Assembly (NCBI GenBank): GCA_020632975.1
Contig: JACKEL010000005.1
Span: 310,001 to 374,000 of the forward strand
DNA: 64,000 nucleotides
Source: Myxococcales bacterium
GTDB taxonomy: Bacteria > Myxococcota_C > UBA6777
Direction: 5' to 3'
Shown piece after piece: positions 25,325 to 34,207 of the stretch. Under the pieces are notes generated by a model. The model had not been told where the DNA came from. It did no database searches and saw nothing but the letters and a program-made list of their open reading frames with translations. The position numbers and the translations under genes are program-made. Within the stretch, counting starts at the first letter, position 1, and every line of letters starts with the position of its first letter.

Positions 25325-26719
25325 TTACCCCGCGGAGCCAGTCAAATGCAACGCATCAAACCAACGTGCGAATTCCTCACCTCTATGTTCAAAGCTACGA
25401 AAAGCATCAAACGACGTACACGCGGGACTCAAGAGGACGATCTCTCCTGTTTGCGCATCGCGGGACGCAGCGTTCAAAGCTTCTTCCATCGACGCAAACA
25501 TCTCTGTTTCTGTCGCTCCATGGAGATCACCTAGGATCTCTTCGCGTGCTTCACCAAACAAATAGAGTTTTTCTACATGTTGCTGGACGGCGTCGTACAA
25601 GGACGCAAAACCTGTCCCTTTCGAACGCCCCCCCAACAACAAACGTAGCCTCTCGCCACGCTCTGAACAAGCCTGAACAGCGCGCAACGCAGAGTCGGGC
25701 GTGGTCGCTTTCGAGTCGTTGATGTACTTCACACCATGCCACTCACCCAACTCTTGTTGGCGATGCACCAAGCCCCCAAAGCTGTCCAAAGCTTTTTGAA
25801 TCCCTTCAAACGTCGCGCCCGCACAACGCGCAGCCAAAGCCGCGGCCATCACATTCTCGCGGTTGTGGGCGCCTCGTAACTTGATCTTGCGCAAGTCGTA
25901 ACGTTCTTCGCCCCAACGAGAATGGCGCAAGATCATCGTTTCTCCTAGACACATCGCACCTTCGTCGTGCTCTCCATCATTCCAGAAAGCGATCCGCTGC
26001 CCCATGCTTTCCTGCACAACGGGCAGGATCGAATCATCTCCACCCCGCAAGATCAAAGGATCGTTCGGTTGCAAATGGCGAAACAACGGCGCTTTACATG
26101 CAGCGTAACGCTCCATCGTGCCATGACGATCCAAATGATTGGGCTTGAGATTCGTCAGCACCCCAACATTGGGATGGAGGTCTGGACTTGCTTCAAGCTG
26201 AAAGCTCGAACACTCCAACACCACCCAGTCCACGGGTTTGGCTTCGTTGAGAAAAGCCACCAACGGGATCCCCAGATTTCCACCCACAAAGACCCGAAGG
26301 TCCGAGGCTTCCAACATCGCCCCCAACAACGAAGTGGTCGTACTTTTTCCAGCAGAACCTGTAATCCCGATCCAAGGGGCCTCAAGATATCCAAGCCCCC
26401 ACTCCATCTCAGAGATCGTCTCAACCCCCATCGCACGGGCTTCTTCGAGAGCAGGCAGATCAAAAGGAACCCCAGGACTGAGCAACACTGCGTCGATCTC
26501 CGACCACACAGGGCGCGCATCACCCCACAAAAAACGAACGGGAGCCTCTTGGTAAGCTGAGATTGTCTCCTGATGCTTCGAGGGATCTGAGGTTTCCACG
26601 ACGGTGACCGAGGCCCCTCGATCCACCAGAAACCGCAGCGCCGCAAGACCTGTACGCCCCAATCCCCAAACCAAGATACGACGACCTGCAATCTCTCGTT
26701 TTCGCAATGTCAACCTCAT
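25325..26719 (-). CDS. murD: UDP-N-acetylmuramoyl-L-alanine:D-glutamate ligase MurD
   Basis: 464 residues, a normal MurD length. MurD adds D-glutamate to UDP-MurNAc-L-Ala in the cytoplasm during peptidoglycan precursor synthesis, using ATP. Seen: the N-terminal Rossmann domain (RILVWGLGRTGLAALRFL), the Mur-ligase P-loop GITGSAGKSTTTSLLGA near residues 118-133, LTNLKPNHLDRHGT, RGAHNRENVMAA, and the C-terminal FNDSK-type motif YINDSKATTPDS and LLLGGRSKG. These distinguish MurD from other Mur ligases. The other murein cluster genes (murE, murF, mraY, ftsW) are not adjacent, so this murD stands outside a dcw-type cluster. The kinase gene follows closely on the same strand. Confidence 0.95.
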   Translation of the reverse strand: MRLTLRKREIAGRRILVWGLGRTGLAALRFLVDRGASVTVVETSDPSKHQETISAYQEAPVRFLWGDARPVWSEIDAVLLSPGVPFDLPALEEARAMGVETISEMEWGLGYLEAPWIGITGSAGKSTTTSLLGAMLEASDLRVFVGGNLGIPLVAFLNEAKPVDWVVLECSSFQLEASPDLHPNVGVLTNLKPNHLDRHGTMERYAACKAPLFRHLQPNDPLILRGGDDSILPVVQESMGQRIAFWNDGEHDEGAMCLGETMILRHSRWGEERYDLRKIKLRGAHNRENVMAAALAARCAGATFEGIQKALDSFGGLVHRQQELGEWHGVKYINDSKATTPDSALRAVQACSERGERLRLLLGGRSKGTGFASLYDAVQQHVEKLYLFGEAREEILGDLHGATETEMFASMEEALNAASRDAQTGEIVLLSPACTSFDAFRSFEHRGEEFARWFDALHLTGSAG

Positions 26720-26799
26720 GCTCGTCTCGTCGGAACATCGTCTCTCCCGATCTTCCGACTTTTTCGCAAGACTTGTTTTCTGCTAGAAAAGCCCCTATC

Positions 26800-26805
26800 T
26801 ATAAT
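26800..26805 (+). promoter_or_regulatory. Candidate -10 element for the thioredoxin-fold lipoprotein gene
   Basis: TATAAT matches the sigma-70 -10 consensus exactly and lies 72 bases before the ATG at 26877. The best -35 at a normal spacing (TTTCTG, 17 bases away) is weak; TTGTTT at 26773 is 21 bases away. The intergenic region lies between divergent genes (murD and this one). Confidence 0.35.
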
Positions 26806-26876
26806 TCGGACGCAGCATAACACAAAGCTGCACACTCCGCACTTCTTTCGCCAGTTTCCCGACCTAAGGAGCGTTG

Positions 26877-28229
26877 ATGCAACACAAATATCCGCGCGCT
26901 CAATCAACACCTTTTCTGCGAGGTTTCTTGCTCGCTCTCCTTGCTGTGATGGGCTGCACAACCAATACACAACAAACCAAACAAACAGTTCATTCCAAGC
27001 TTGCCTCAGCGTCCAACAAACGGCGTTATCGCATCCCCATCAAACAAGGGTTGCATATCAGTCGAGGCCCTCAACAAGCCCCGATCCAAATCATCGAATA
27101 CCTCAACCCTACCCACAAACAGAGTCGCCAGATCGCCTCACTGCGCCCCGCGATCTGGCGTTCTTTCCCAGGCATGGTGCGCTGGGAGGTGCGACTCGCA
27201 CCATCCATCGAAAAGGATCGAGGTTATCTCTACGCCCGCGCACTGCTCGCAGCCCATCGCTACGATAGCTTTTGGCCTTATCTCCAAAAACTCTTCCTCT
27301 ACAAAGGCGACCTCAACGAAGCTGCACTGTTTCAAATCGCCGAAGACATCGGCCTTTCAAGACAGCACTTCGAATTATTCTTACAATTTGTGCCTTTCAA
27401 GATATGGATCGAGCAAGACATGCGGAGCCAGATGGCTTTTGGTACGCAAGGAGAGCCCGCGCTTTTCGTCAATGGTGTCTTACAAAATCCCCCGTACACC
27501 CGAAAAAAAATCCTACATGCCGCCAAAGAAGCCCTACAAGATGCCTCCCATCTCCTAGAACAAGGCACCCCCACCCATCTCATTTACAACAACCTAATCA
27601 AAGAAGGTATCCCTCTCCAATTTGCTCGTGGCTTCCCAGAGTCCGTGAAGCCACGACGCTATATCCACCTACCTTTCGAAGTGACAGAAGGTATCCCTTT
27701 TCGCGGAACGGGCGATGCTCCCATCCAAATCGTCGAGTTTTCGGACTTTACTTGTGTCCCTTGTCGCGGTGCATTCCTCGCCCTCGAAAAGCTCCTTGCG
27801 CGATATCCCCGTTATATCCGCTTTTATTTCAAATACTACCCCATCGGCATCCACGCAGAAGGAACACGCGCAGCCGAAGCCGCCGCTGCTGCCCAAGCCC
27901 AACGCAAGTTTTGGGACATGTACAAGATCCTCTTTCAAAAACAACCAAGGCTCCTGCGTGGAGAATTGCTCACACTCGCCCGCGAAGTGGGCATTGACGC
28001 GGACTGGCTCTCCGCAGAACTCGATCGCCATAGCTTCCTTCGCCGTGTGCGGATCAATGCCTTCCAAGGCAGACGCCTCGGGATACGCGGCGTTCCCACA
28101 ATCTTCCTCAATGGAAGACAGCTCCTACAGCCCCAGTCTTACGAGTACATCGAACGTGTCCTTCGAGAAGAACTCTGGAAAAAAGGCATCGTCCTGCCTT
28201 CTGCCTCCACCCCTTTGGCCTCACGCTAA
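26877..28229 (+). CDS. Lipoprotein with two thioredoxin-fold (DsbA/DsbG-like) domains
   Basis: 450 residues. The ATG at 26877 has AAGGAG upstream. The signal ends in AVMGC, predicting a lipoprotein. Two homologous DsbA-like thioredoxin folds follow. The first (about 45-215) keeps the fold pattern (APIQIIEYLNP, QGEPALFVNG) but has no CxxC. The second (about 270-440) has APIQIVEFSDFTCVPC with Cys293 and Cys296 and a cis-Pro loop in GVPTIFLNG. Proteins of this kind catalyse or repair disulfide bonds in the cell envelope. In an organism exporting so many Cys-rich repeat proteins this is a plausible helper, though that link is inference. The first domain may be structural or a substrate-binding arm. 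The HEAT-repeat gene is convergent, 31 bases away. Confidence 0.85.
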   Translation: MQHKYPRAQSTPFLRGFLLALLAVMGCTTNTQQTKQTVHSKLASASNKRRYRIPIKQGLHISRGPQQAPIQIIEYLNPTHKQSRQIASLRPAIWRSFPGMVRWEVRLAPSIEKDRGYLYARALLAAHRYDSFWPYLQKLFLYKGDLNEAALFQIAEDIGLSRQHFELFLQFVPFKIWIEQDMRSQMAFGTQGEPALFVNGVLQNPPYTRKKILHAAKEALQDASHLLEQGTPTHLIYNNLIKEGIPLQFARGFPESVKPRRYIHLPFEVTEGIPFRGTGDAPIQIVEFSDFTCVPCRGAFLALEKLLARYPRYIRFYFKYYPIGIHAEGTRAAEAAAAAQAQRKFWDMYKILFQKQPRLLRGELLTLAREVGIDADWLSAELDRHSFLRRVRINAFQGRRLGIRGVPTIFLNGRQLLQPQSYEYIERVLREELWKKGIVLPSASTPLASR

Positions 28230-28260
28230 AAGTCACCCCGCCCCAACATCCATCGAAGGA

Positions 28261-29766
28261 TTAGCCCTCCAACTCCACCTCTGTTTGCGGCTCAGATGCC
28301 TCGATGCCGCTCTTTGCTTGTTCTAACAAAGCATCGATGGTCTCTTCGTCTGCCATTCGCTCCAAAAGACTGTAAGTTCGGTCTTGGAGACGCGCCTCTG
28401 TAAAACGCAAAACGCCCTCTGCAAGCGGGCTCATCGCGTCTTGGAAAGCAGGTGGTAAGATATCTTCGAGCAAAGATAAGCTGGCTTCGTAAGTGTCGGG
28501 CTCTGTGGTCTGTTGGAGGATCTTCAAGATCTCGCCAGACAATGCTTCCGAAGGCGTCAACGCCAACTTTTTCAAGATGCGCAGCGCCATCACCACTTCG
28601 TGCGCAAAAGAAGAACGCAAAAAGGGCTGAAGCTCTAACAACAACAAACGATCCGCAGGAGACCCGTCCACCAAACAGGACAAGGCATCCAGCAGATAAG
28701 CCCGCATCTCGATCTTTTCGCTGTCGTGCAAAGCATCCAAGACACGGCGCAACTGCTCTTTGTCTCGTGGGGTCAAGACTTGCGCAAGCAAACGCGCTGC
28801 CTCAAGTCGAACGCCTTCTTCTTCGTCGAACAACGCTTCCGCGATCATCTGTGCCAACGGGCCTTTGCCAGCTTTGACCAAGCCTTGTAACGCAAGCTTC
28901 CGTAGTTCGGACTTTTTGGACGCAAGCAAAGCTTTGTACGTCTCAAACAAAGCACCCAACTCGGCTTCGTGGATCTGTTCTAACGAACGTAACGCAGCGA
29001 TTCGTCGCTCAAGAAGGTTCTTGGTTTCTAAGACGATCTCTGCCAAAGGCAAGCTTGCTTCGTCGCGGATCTGGCGTAACAAAGGCGTCATCTCTGCCAA
29101 AGTCGATGAACCTGCGTCGCGAAGCTGCGGCAAAAGATCCACGATCACGCCGGGCCACGCTTTGCCTCCAGAAGAACCTGACATCTCTTGGGTTTGTTGT
29201 GATCGAACCTGCAAACGCGCCGCTGCTGCGAGCGTTTCGGCTTGAAGCGGTGGGATACCTGTGGGGCGATGCTGCTGCAACTCTTGTAAGACGCGTTCAC
29301 ACTCTTCGCGCACGGCGCGATCTTCGTCATTGAGTAGATAACGCAAGATCGGCAAGACTTCAGAAGTCCCGATCTTTCCGAGCCCAGAGACGGCCAAACG
29401 TCGCACTGCGGCCAAAGGGTCACGGCTGAAAAACAACAACAGATCCAAGAGGTCTGTGTCGTTGTCTTGCACTTTCTCTTCCATCAAAGAGACCAAGACA
29501 TCCAACAAGATCTCTTTGTTTTCTGTCGAAGTGGTGGTCTTGTTCAGCAACGAGATCAGGTGAGGAAGCGCCTCCATCGCGTGCATCTGCTTCAACACCA
29601 AGGCCGCGTTTCGACGAAGCCTTTCCCCTCCCTGCTCAATCGAACGCAAGATCGGCACGATGGCGGGTTCACCAATGGCAGCCAAAGCATGCGTTGCTCC
29701 ACGCACATCTTCTTGCCATTCGCTATCTAAGTCTCCAAGCAACCGAGCAACTATATCATCTGTCAT
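28261..29766 (-). CDS. HEAT-repeat protein
   Basis: 501 residues, ATG at 29766, no signal peptide or membrane segment. The chain is made of paired helices of 35-40 residues typical of HEAT repeats: AATHALAAIGEPAIVPIL-like, RRNAALVLKQMHAMEALPHLISLL, VRRLAVSGLGKIGTSEVLPILRYLLND, VRLEAARLLAQVLTP and others. Such repeats form solenoid scaffolds for protein-protein binding (PBS-lyase HEAT-like repeats are similar). An insertion at about 195-245 interrupts the regular pattern. A partner cannot be named. It lies downstream of larBC on the same strand but with a 128-base gap, so co-transcription is possible and not shown. Confidence 0.8.
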   Translation of the reverse strand: MTDDIVARLLGDLDSEWQEDVRGATHALAAIGEPAIVPILRSIEQGGERLRRNAALVLKQMHAMEALPHLISLLNKTTTSTENKEILLDVLVSLMEEKVQDNDTDLLDLLLFFSRDPLAAVRRLAVSGLGKIGTSEVLPILRYLLNDEDRAVREECERVLQELQQHRPTGIPPLQAETLAAAARLQVRSQQTQEMSGSSGGKAWPGVIVDLLPQLRDAGSSTLAEMTPLLRQIRDEASLPLAEIVLETKNLLERRIAALRSLEQIHEAELGALFETYKALLASKKSELRKLALQGLVKAGKGPLAQMIAEALFDEEEGVRLEAARLLAQVLTPRDKEQLRRVLDALHDSEKIEMRAYLLDALSCLVDGSPADRLLLLELQPFLRSSFAHEVVMALRILKKLALTPSEALSGEILKILQQTTEPDTYEASLSLLEDILPPAFQDAMSPLAEGVLRFTEARLQDRTYSLLERMADEETIDALLEQAKSGIEASEPQTEVELEG

Positions 29767-29894
29767 CTACGCCCCCAAAGCGCGTATCGCCTATGTGTGG
29801 GCCTGTGTTTCCAATGTTTAACTTGCTCTCCATCTTTAAAAAAGACCGATCGCTCTGTCAAGACCAACCCCTAGCAGCCGCAGCTTGACACCCT

Positions 29895-31376
29895 TCACAC
29901 ACAAGAAGAAAACCCACCTCGCGCACGCCAAGTAGCCAACGCTGAAGCGTACACTTGTTTCAAGGGCACACCCTTCTCTCGCGAAAGACGTTGGCAAGAA
30001 TCAAACTCGGGCGCAAACTGGACGATCTCGTCTCCACGTCGCCCAAGTTTCATCGTCACAGGACCCCAAGCCGTCTCGACTTCTACAAACTCTCTTTCCA
30101 AAACACGCCGTGCCACAGGGAAGAAACGAAACCCCAAGGTCGAAGACTCCCGAAACAACACATCTTCCACGGCACCCAACATCGAAGCCGAGCACAACAA
30201 AGAAAGTTGGTGGGCAGCACGCCCTTTCTTCATCTGAATGGCTCCTTGCCAAACGTCGCGAACCCCAACTTCCCACAGGCGCTCACAAACGTAAGCCAAC
30301 TGCTCTGGGGACATATCATCTAGGTTGGCTTCGATCTGCAAAAGATCGCCTTGTTCTCGATGGGATGACATCGGCCTTCCCAACATCACGCGCAGAAGAT
30401 TCGGTCTATCGGGCAAAATGCGCTCTCCCGCACCATACCCCACAGCCAACAAAGAGAAGTTTGGAATCCCCACAAACTCTTCTGCTAGCGCAGCCACGAT
30501 CGCAGCACCTGTAGGCGTCACAAGCTCTTTCTGCAAGCCACTGTCGTACACAGGAACCCCACGCAAGATCTCCAACGTGGCAGGCGCAGGAAGAGGGATA
30601 TTCCCATGCTGACACTTCACAAATCCCCGACTCAAGGGCAACGGTGAACAAGTCACTCGCTCAACCCCCAAGAGGTCCAATCCAATCGCAGTCCCTACGA
30701 TGTCCACAATCGAATCCACCGCCCCAACTTCATGAAATGCCACATGATCCAACGACATCCCATGGACCGCAGCCTCCGCACGCGCCAAACACAAAAAGAT
30801 CGATTGTGCCCATGCCTTCGCGCGTTCAGACAATCCACTCTGCGCGATCATCTCACGAATCGACGCATACGTTCGATGCTCACCATGTTCATGACCGTGC
30901 GCATGGCTGTGTCCGTGAGCGTGGGTATGCTCATGTGCGTGGCCATCTTCATGTGTGTGTCCATGCTCATGTGTGTGTTCTTCTTGGTTGTGCTCGTGGT
31001 GATGTTCATGGCCGTGGCTGTGTGTGTGCTCATGCGTGTGTTCGTGACTGTGCTCACGGACATGTTCGTGATGATGTTCATGAGCATGTTCGTGATGATG
31101 CTCGTGGGTGTGGTTATGCTCGTGAGTATGTGCGTGGCTATGTTCGGATGTTGGGGCATCTTGTTCATCCAACAAGACGTGGAGCTTTACAGCATCCATC
31201 ACACCGACCATGCGACGTTCAGAAGAAAGCCGATACCCCGACAAGTTGAGCTTGGCCAATTCATCTCGGAGTTCATCAAGAGAGACCCCAAGATCGAGCA
31301 AGGCTCCCAAGGTCATGTCACCGCTAATCCCGCTAAAACAATCGAAATGTAACCACATGTCTTTGGTCTCACCCAT
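29895..31376 (-). CDS. larC: Nickel-pincer cofactor biosynthesis protein LarC with long His-rich insert
   Basis: 493 residues. LarC (pyridinium-3,5-bisthiocarboxylic acid mononucleotide nickel chelatase) inserts nickel using CTP to finish the nickel-pincer nucleotide cofactor of lactate racemase-like enzymes. Seen: HFDCFSGISGDMTLGALLDLG at the N-terminus, the FHEVGAVDSIVDIVG signature, SRGFVKCQHGNIPLPAPAT, VTPTGAAI, and the LarC2-like C-terminal region (EANLDDMSPEQLAYVCERL). It is one continuous frame; in Lactiplantibacillus the two halves are joined by a programmed frameshift. Residues about 79-170 hold about 44 His alternating with Glu, Thr and Gly, a likely nickel store. The ATG overlaps the end of larB by 8 bases. 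Confidence 0.95.
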   Translation of the reverse strand: MGETKDMWLHFDCFSGISGDMTLGALLDLGVSLDELRDELAKLNLSGYRLSSERRMVGVMDAVKLHVLLDEQDAPTSEHSHAHTHEHNHTHEHHHEHAHEHHHEHVREHSHEHTHEHTHSHGHEHHHEHNQEEHTHEHGHTHEDGHAHEHTHAHGHSHAHGHEHGEHRTYASIREMIAQSGLSERAKAWAQSIFLCLARAEAAVHGMSLDHVAFHEVGAVDSIVDIVGTAIGLDLLGVERVTCSPLPLSRGFVKCQHGNIPLPAPATLEILRGVPVYDSGLQKELVTPTGAAIVAALAEEFVGIPNFSLLAVGYGAGERILPDRPNLLRVMLGRPMSSHREQGDLLQIEANLDDMSPEQLAYVCERLWEVGVRDVWQGAIQMKKGRAAHQLSLLCSASMLGAVEDVLFRESSTLGFRFFPVARRVLEREFVEVETAWGPVTMKLGRRGDEIVQFAPEFDSCQRLSREKGVPLKQVYASALATWRARGGFSSCV

Positions 31377-32127
31377 GACGACGGTTCATCAAAGATGCCG
31401 CATACGCCGCACCAAACCCATTATCAATGTTCACGACAGTCACGCCCGCAGCGCAGCTATTGAGCATGGTCATCAAAGCCGCGATCCCGCCCATACCAAC
31501 GCCATAACCGATACTTGTAGGAACAGCAACCAAGGGGCGATCCACCAACCCCGCAACCACCGAAGGCAACGCACCTTCCATCCCTGCAACCACGATCAAG
31601 ATCTCTGCTGCACGAACGCGTTCCAACTCACCCAAGAGTCGATGCAAGCCAGCGACGCCCACATCCACGAGCATCCCCATGCGATTGCCCATCAATTGGG
31701 CTGTAAGATACGCTTCTCGCGCAACAGGCAGGTCAGAAGTCCCCGCAGCCAAGACCAAGATCTCACCTCGACCTCGATCCTCTAAGTTTTCAGGCGCGCG
31801 ATACAGGCACCGAGCCAAACTGTCGTATGTTACATCTGCGACAACAGAGCGCACGGCTTCGGCTTGCACCGCGTCCACGCGTGTCGCAAGAACGACTTCG
31901 TGGTGTTCGCAAAGATGAGAGAAGATCTTGGCCACTTGCTCAGGGGTTTTTCCTTGTGCAAAGATAACTTCTGGAAATCCTCGCCGCAGCGCACGGTGGT
32001 GGTCGATGCGACTCTCTTCAAAAGACGCAAAAGGCAGGATTGCGAGACGCTTTAACGCCTCATCAATGGTGAGTTCTTCTTGCTTGACTTGCTCAAGCAA
32101 CTGGCGAATCGCTTGTTTTTCCAACAC
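31369..32127 (-). CDS. larB: Nickel-pincer cofactor biosynthesis protein LarB
   Basis: 252 residues. LarB (pyridinium-3,5-biscarboxylic acid mononucleotide synthase) carboxylates and hydrolyses nicotinic acid adenine dinucleotide, the first step of the nickel-pincer cofactor. The C-terminal half is a PurE-like (AIR carboxylase) domain: VLAAGTSDLPVAREA, VAGMEGALPSVVAGL, VPTSIGYGVGMGG and VVNIDNGFGAAYAA. The start is GTG at 32127 with AGGAG 4 bases upstream. It overlaps larC by 8 bases, so the two are translationally coupled. LarE, the sulfur-inserting middle enzyme, and a LarA racemase are not in the window and should be elsewhere in the genome. Confidence 0.95.
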   Translation of the reverse strand: MLEKQAIRQLLEQVKQEELTIDEALKRLAILPFASFEESRIDHHRALRRGFPEVIFAQGKTPEQVAKIFSHLCEHHEVVLATRVDAVQAEAVRSVVADVTYDSLARCLYRAPENLEDRGRGEILVLAAGTSDLPVAREAYLTAQLMGNRMGMLVDVGVAGLHRLLGELERVRAAEILIVVAGMEGALPSVVAGLVDRPLVAVPTSIGYGVGMGGIAALMTMLNSCAAGVTVVNIDNGFGAAYAASLMNRRHG

Positions 32128-32295
32128 TCGGCTCCTTTAAGGTGGATTTCATCACATCGAAGGCTTGCCTTCTCTTGGAGAATCACCACCCTGATGTCAA
32201 GGACACGCGCATCGAAAAAATGCACCTTGCCCCAAAAAGGCACCTGCGTTCCATCCACGCACAGCAGGTCTGCTGTCCCACGGAGGATTTTGCCC

Positions 32296-33123
32296 ATGGC
32301 TCTTATGCGCCACTTCTTCGCGATCTCTTTATGTTCTCTTGTGGTCTTCTCTTTTACCTCGCCCACACAAGCTTTTGTGCGCACCAAAACCACCACGACC
32401 AATGGCAAAGAAGCTTCTCTCTTTTGGGATAGCTTTCCTGTTCGCTACTACATCAATAAAAGCGGTTCTAGCGATATCACGAACCTCCAAGCAACCTACG
32501 ACGCCATCAAAGCCAGCTTTCAAGCCTGGATGAACCCAGGATGTAGTTGCTTTCGAGCCGAATACGTGGGACTTACCGACATCGCTGCGGTTGAATACCT
32601 CAAAGATGACCCCGACAACGACAAGAATGTGGTGTTCTTCCGTGAAGACTCATGGGACCATAACCGCCAAGCTGTCGCTGTGACCAGCGTTGTCTACAGC
32701 CAAGTCACAGGACAGATCTTCGGTTTTGATATCGAGATCAACGGTCGAGACTACCGTTTTAGCCTTGATGGCGCATCCGTCCCAGGAATCCCCCGTCCCA
32801 TCGGCACCATCGACGTGCAAAATACCATCACACACGAAGCTGGACACGCACTAGGACTCGATCACAGCGAAGTCAAAGAGGCTACCATGTACGCCTCTGC
32901 CCCTCCTGGTGAAACCTCCAAACGTGAACTCCACTCGGATGATATCGAGGGACTTTGTTCGATCTATCGCAACGAAACGGCCAGCGGCACCTGCCAGATC
33001 GCACGCTCAGAACAATTCCTTACAGGCGCGGGCGGATGCGGCTGCCAAAACACCGAAGCCCCCACCCAATTCCTTCCTCTCCTCGCCCTCTTCCTGCTTT
33101 TTCTCCTCAAAAGACGCATTTGA
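32296..33123 (+). CDS. Matrixin-like secreted metalloprotease with MYXO-CTERM-type tail
   Basis: 275 residues. The ATG at 32296 has GGAGGA at 32282-32287, so the longer open frame is not used. A signal peptide ends near TQA. The catalytic motif HEAGHALGLDH places zinc ligands His180, His184 and His190 with Glu181, followed by a Met-turn (TMYAS); this is the metzincin/matrixin pattern of secreted proteases. The last 30 residues read GGCGCQ, a spacer, a hydrophobic stretch and KRRI, matching the MYXO-CTERM surface-sorting signal of Myxococcota: the Cys is thought to be lipidated and the tail removed by a myxosortase. The protease is thus probably displayed on the outer surface. It is divergent from larB across 168 bases. 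Confidence 0.85.
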   Translation: MALMRHFFAISLCSLVVFSFTSPTQAFVRTKTTTTNGKEASLFWDSFPVRYYINKSGSSDITNLQATYDAIKASFQAWMNPGCSCFRAEYVGLTDIAAVEYLKDDPDNDKNVVFFREDSWDHNRQAVAVTSVVYSQVTGQIFGFDIEINGRDYRFSLDGASVPGIPRPIGTIDVQNTITHEAGHALGLDHSEVKEATMYASAPPGETSKRELHSDDIEGLCSIYRNETASGTCQIARSEQFLTGAGGCGCQNTEAPTQFLPLLALFLLFLLKRRI

Positions 33124-33139
33124 GATCGCTTTCCTACAA

Positions 33140-33192
33140 ACAAGAACATGTTCTTGTAATGCGAGCAGGCACTTTATAGAACGACCGTTCTA
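33140..33192. promoter_or_regulatory. Two GAAC/GTTC palindromes in an AT-rich intergenic region
   Basis: An 18-base perfect palindrome ACAAGAACA-TGTTCTTGT (33140-33157) begins 17 bases after the protease stop, and TAGAACG-AC-CGTTCTA (33177-33192) follows, with centres 36 bases apart. Both contain GAAC...GTTC half-sites like those of LexA-type repressors of Gram-positive bacteria. The second overlaps -10-like TAAAAT/TATAAA hexamers at 33191-33201. The rest of 33124-33553 (430 bases) holds no supported gene, only tiny open frames of 8 and 15 codons near 33206 and 33238. The first palindrome could instead be a hairpin at the 3' end of the protease mRNA, but no T-run follows it. Confidence 0.4.
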
Positions 33193-33553
33193 AAATATAA
33201 ACACATGAATACAAAAGATAAATTAAACTAAAAGAATATGAAACGCGTGCATAAAGAAGCCGATTCACAAACAACGTTAGCTTGACACGAGTGGGGGCGA
33301 TGTGCGACCTTTATGACCACATAAAAACGAGGTGGCCAAGGTTGGCAAAGAATCTGCAAGAGAGATGCGCCGAGCAAACGAGCCCCCCCAAACAGCCTCG
33401 TGATCATGCATCAAGAAAAACACATTACATATCTGTGTATTTCATAGACCCAACCACTTGACCCCGACTTCACCAAAGGGCAAGGAGCCCACTGAACGCA
33501 AGTCGAGGTTCCCGCATCAAAGGTGCGAGGATTACCCGTCAAGGAGACACGAC

Positions 33554-33964
33554 ATGACCGAACAAACAAAAGAGCGCCGCAACTATGTACGTCTTCCCCT
33601 CAAAGACATGATGGTTCGCTACGGCCACGAAGGTCAGGTCTACTTTGGCAGTTGCCAAAATCTCAGCCCTGGTGGCCTTTTCATCGCGACCAAGACCCCT
33701 GCCCCTTATGGTTCGGAAGTGACGCTTAAGTTTACCTTGCCCGGCCATGAGAATACGCTCCAAGCCAAAGGTCTTGTTGTCCGTGTAAACCGCGATACAC
33801 GCAATCGCTCCACCAGCAACAACGCTCCTGGGATGCATGTTCGCTTCACAAAGATGACGGCCACCACCAAAGAAGAACTCAAGCGCTTTCTCGTTCCCCG
33901 CTTGCGTGAGTTGGTGATCCGCCGCTTGGCTGAGCGCCAACGCGCCACCAAAAAAGATCAATAA
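33554..33964 (+). CDS. PilZ domain protein (TIGR02266-like)
   Basis: 136 residues from ATG 33554, chosen because AAGGAGA sits just upstream; the frame is open further but without a start signal. PilZ domains bind cyclic di-GMP. The two binding motifs are visible: an RRNYVR arginine pattern near residue 8-13 and NLSPGGLFIA near 36-45 (the D/NxSxxG motif). The rest (VTLKFTLPGHENTLQAKGLVVRVN, GMHVRFTKMTATTKEELKRFL) fits the single-domain PilZ family widespread in myxobacteria, linked to motility or surface behaviour. It is cytoplasmic. A 430-base intergenic region with two palindromes lies upstream. Confidence 0.9.
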   Translation: MTEQTKERRNYVRLPLKDMMVRYGHEGQVYFGSCQNLSPGGLFIATKTPAPYGSEVTLKFTLPGHENTLQAKGLVVRVNRDTRNRSTSNNAPGMHVRFTKMTATTKEELKRFLVPRLRELVIRRLAERQRATKKDQ

Positions 33965-34207
33965 CCCCCTCTTTTCCCCTCCTCGGTTCCTTCCTAGCCT
34001 CTTCTTCTCTTCTTTCCCCTAAGCAAACAGCAACAAGCAAGGACGCATCGCTGCCGCAAACGCCGGTCTTTTCGGGCCGATCACCACATGTAAACTTTAC
34101 TAACCGTACTGCATAGTAGACTTTACACCGTGGGGCGTATCCGAAAGGAAGTCGCGTATCGTGGGAGGAGAAAAAAGAACTTCTTGGAGAGAACTCTGGG
34201 GAAGTCT

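Noticed and set aside
33282..33310. TTGACA at 33282 as a promoter for the PilZ gene
   Set aside because: No -10-like hexamer lies 15-19 bases downstream.
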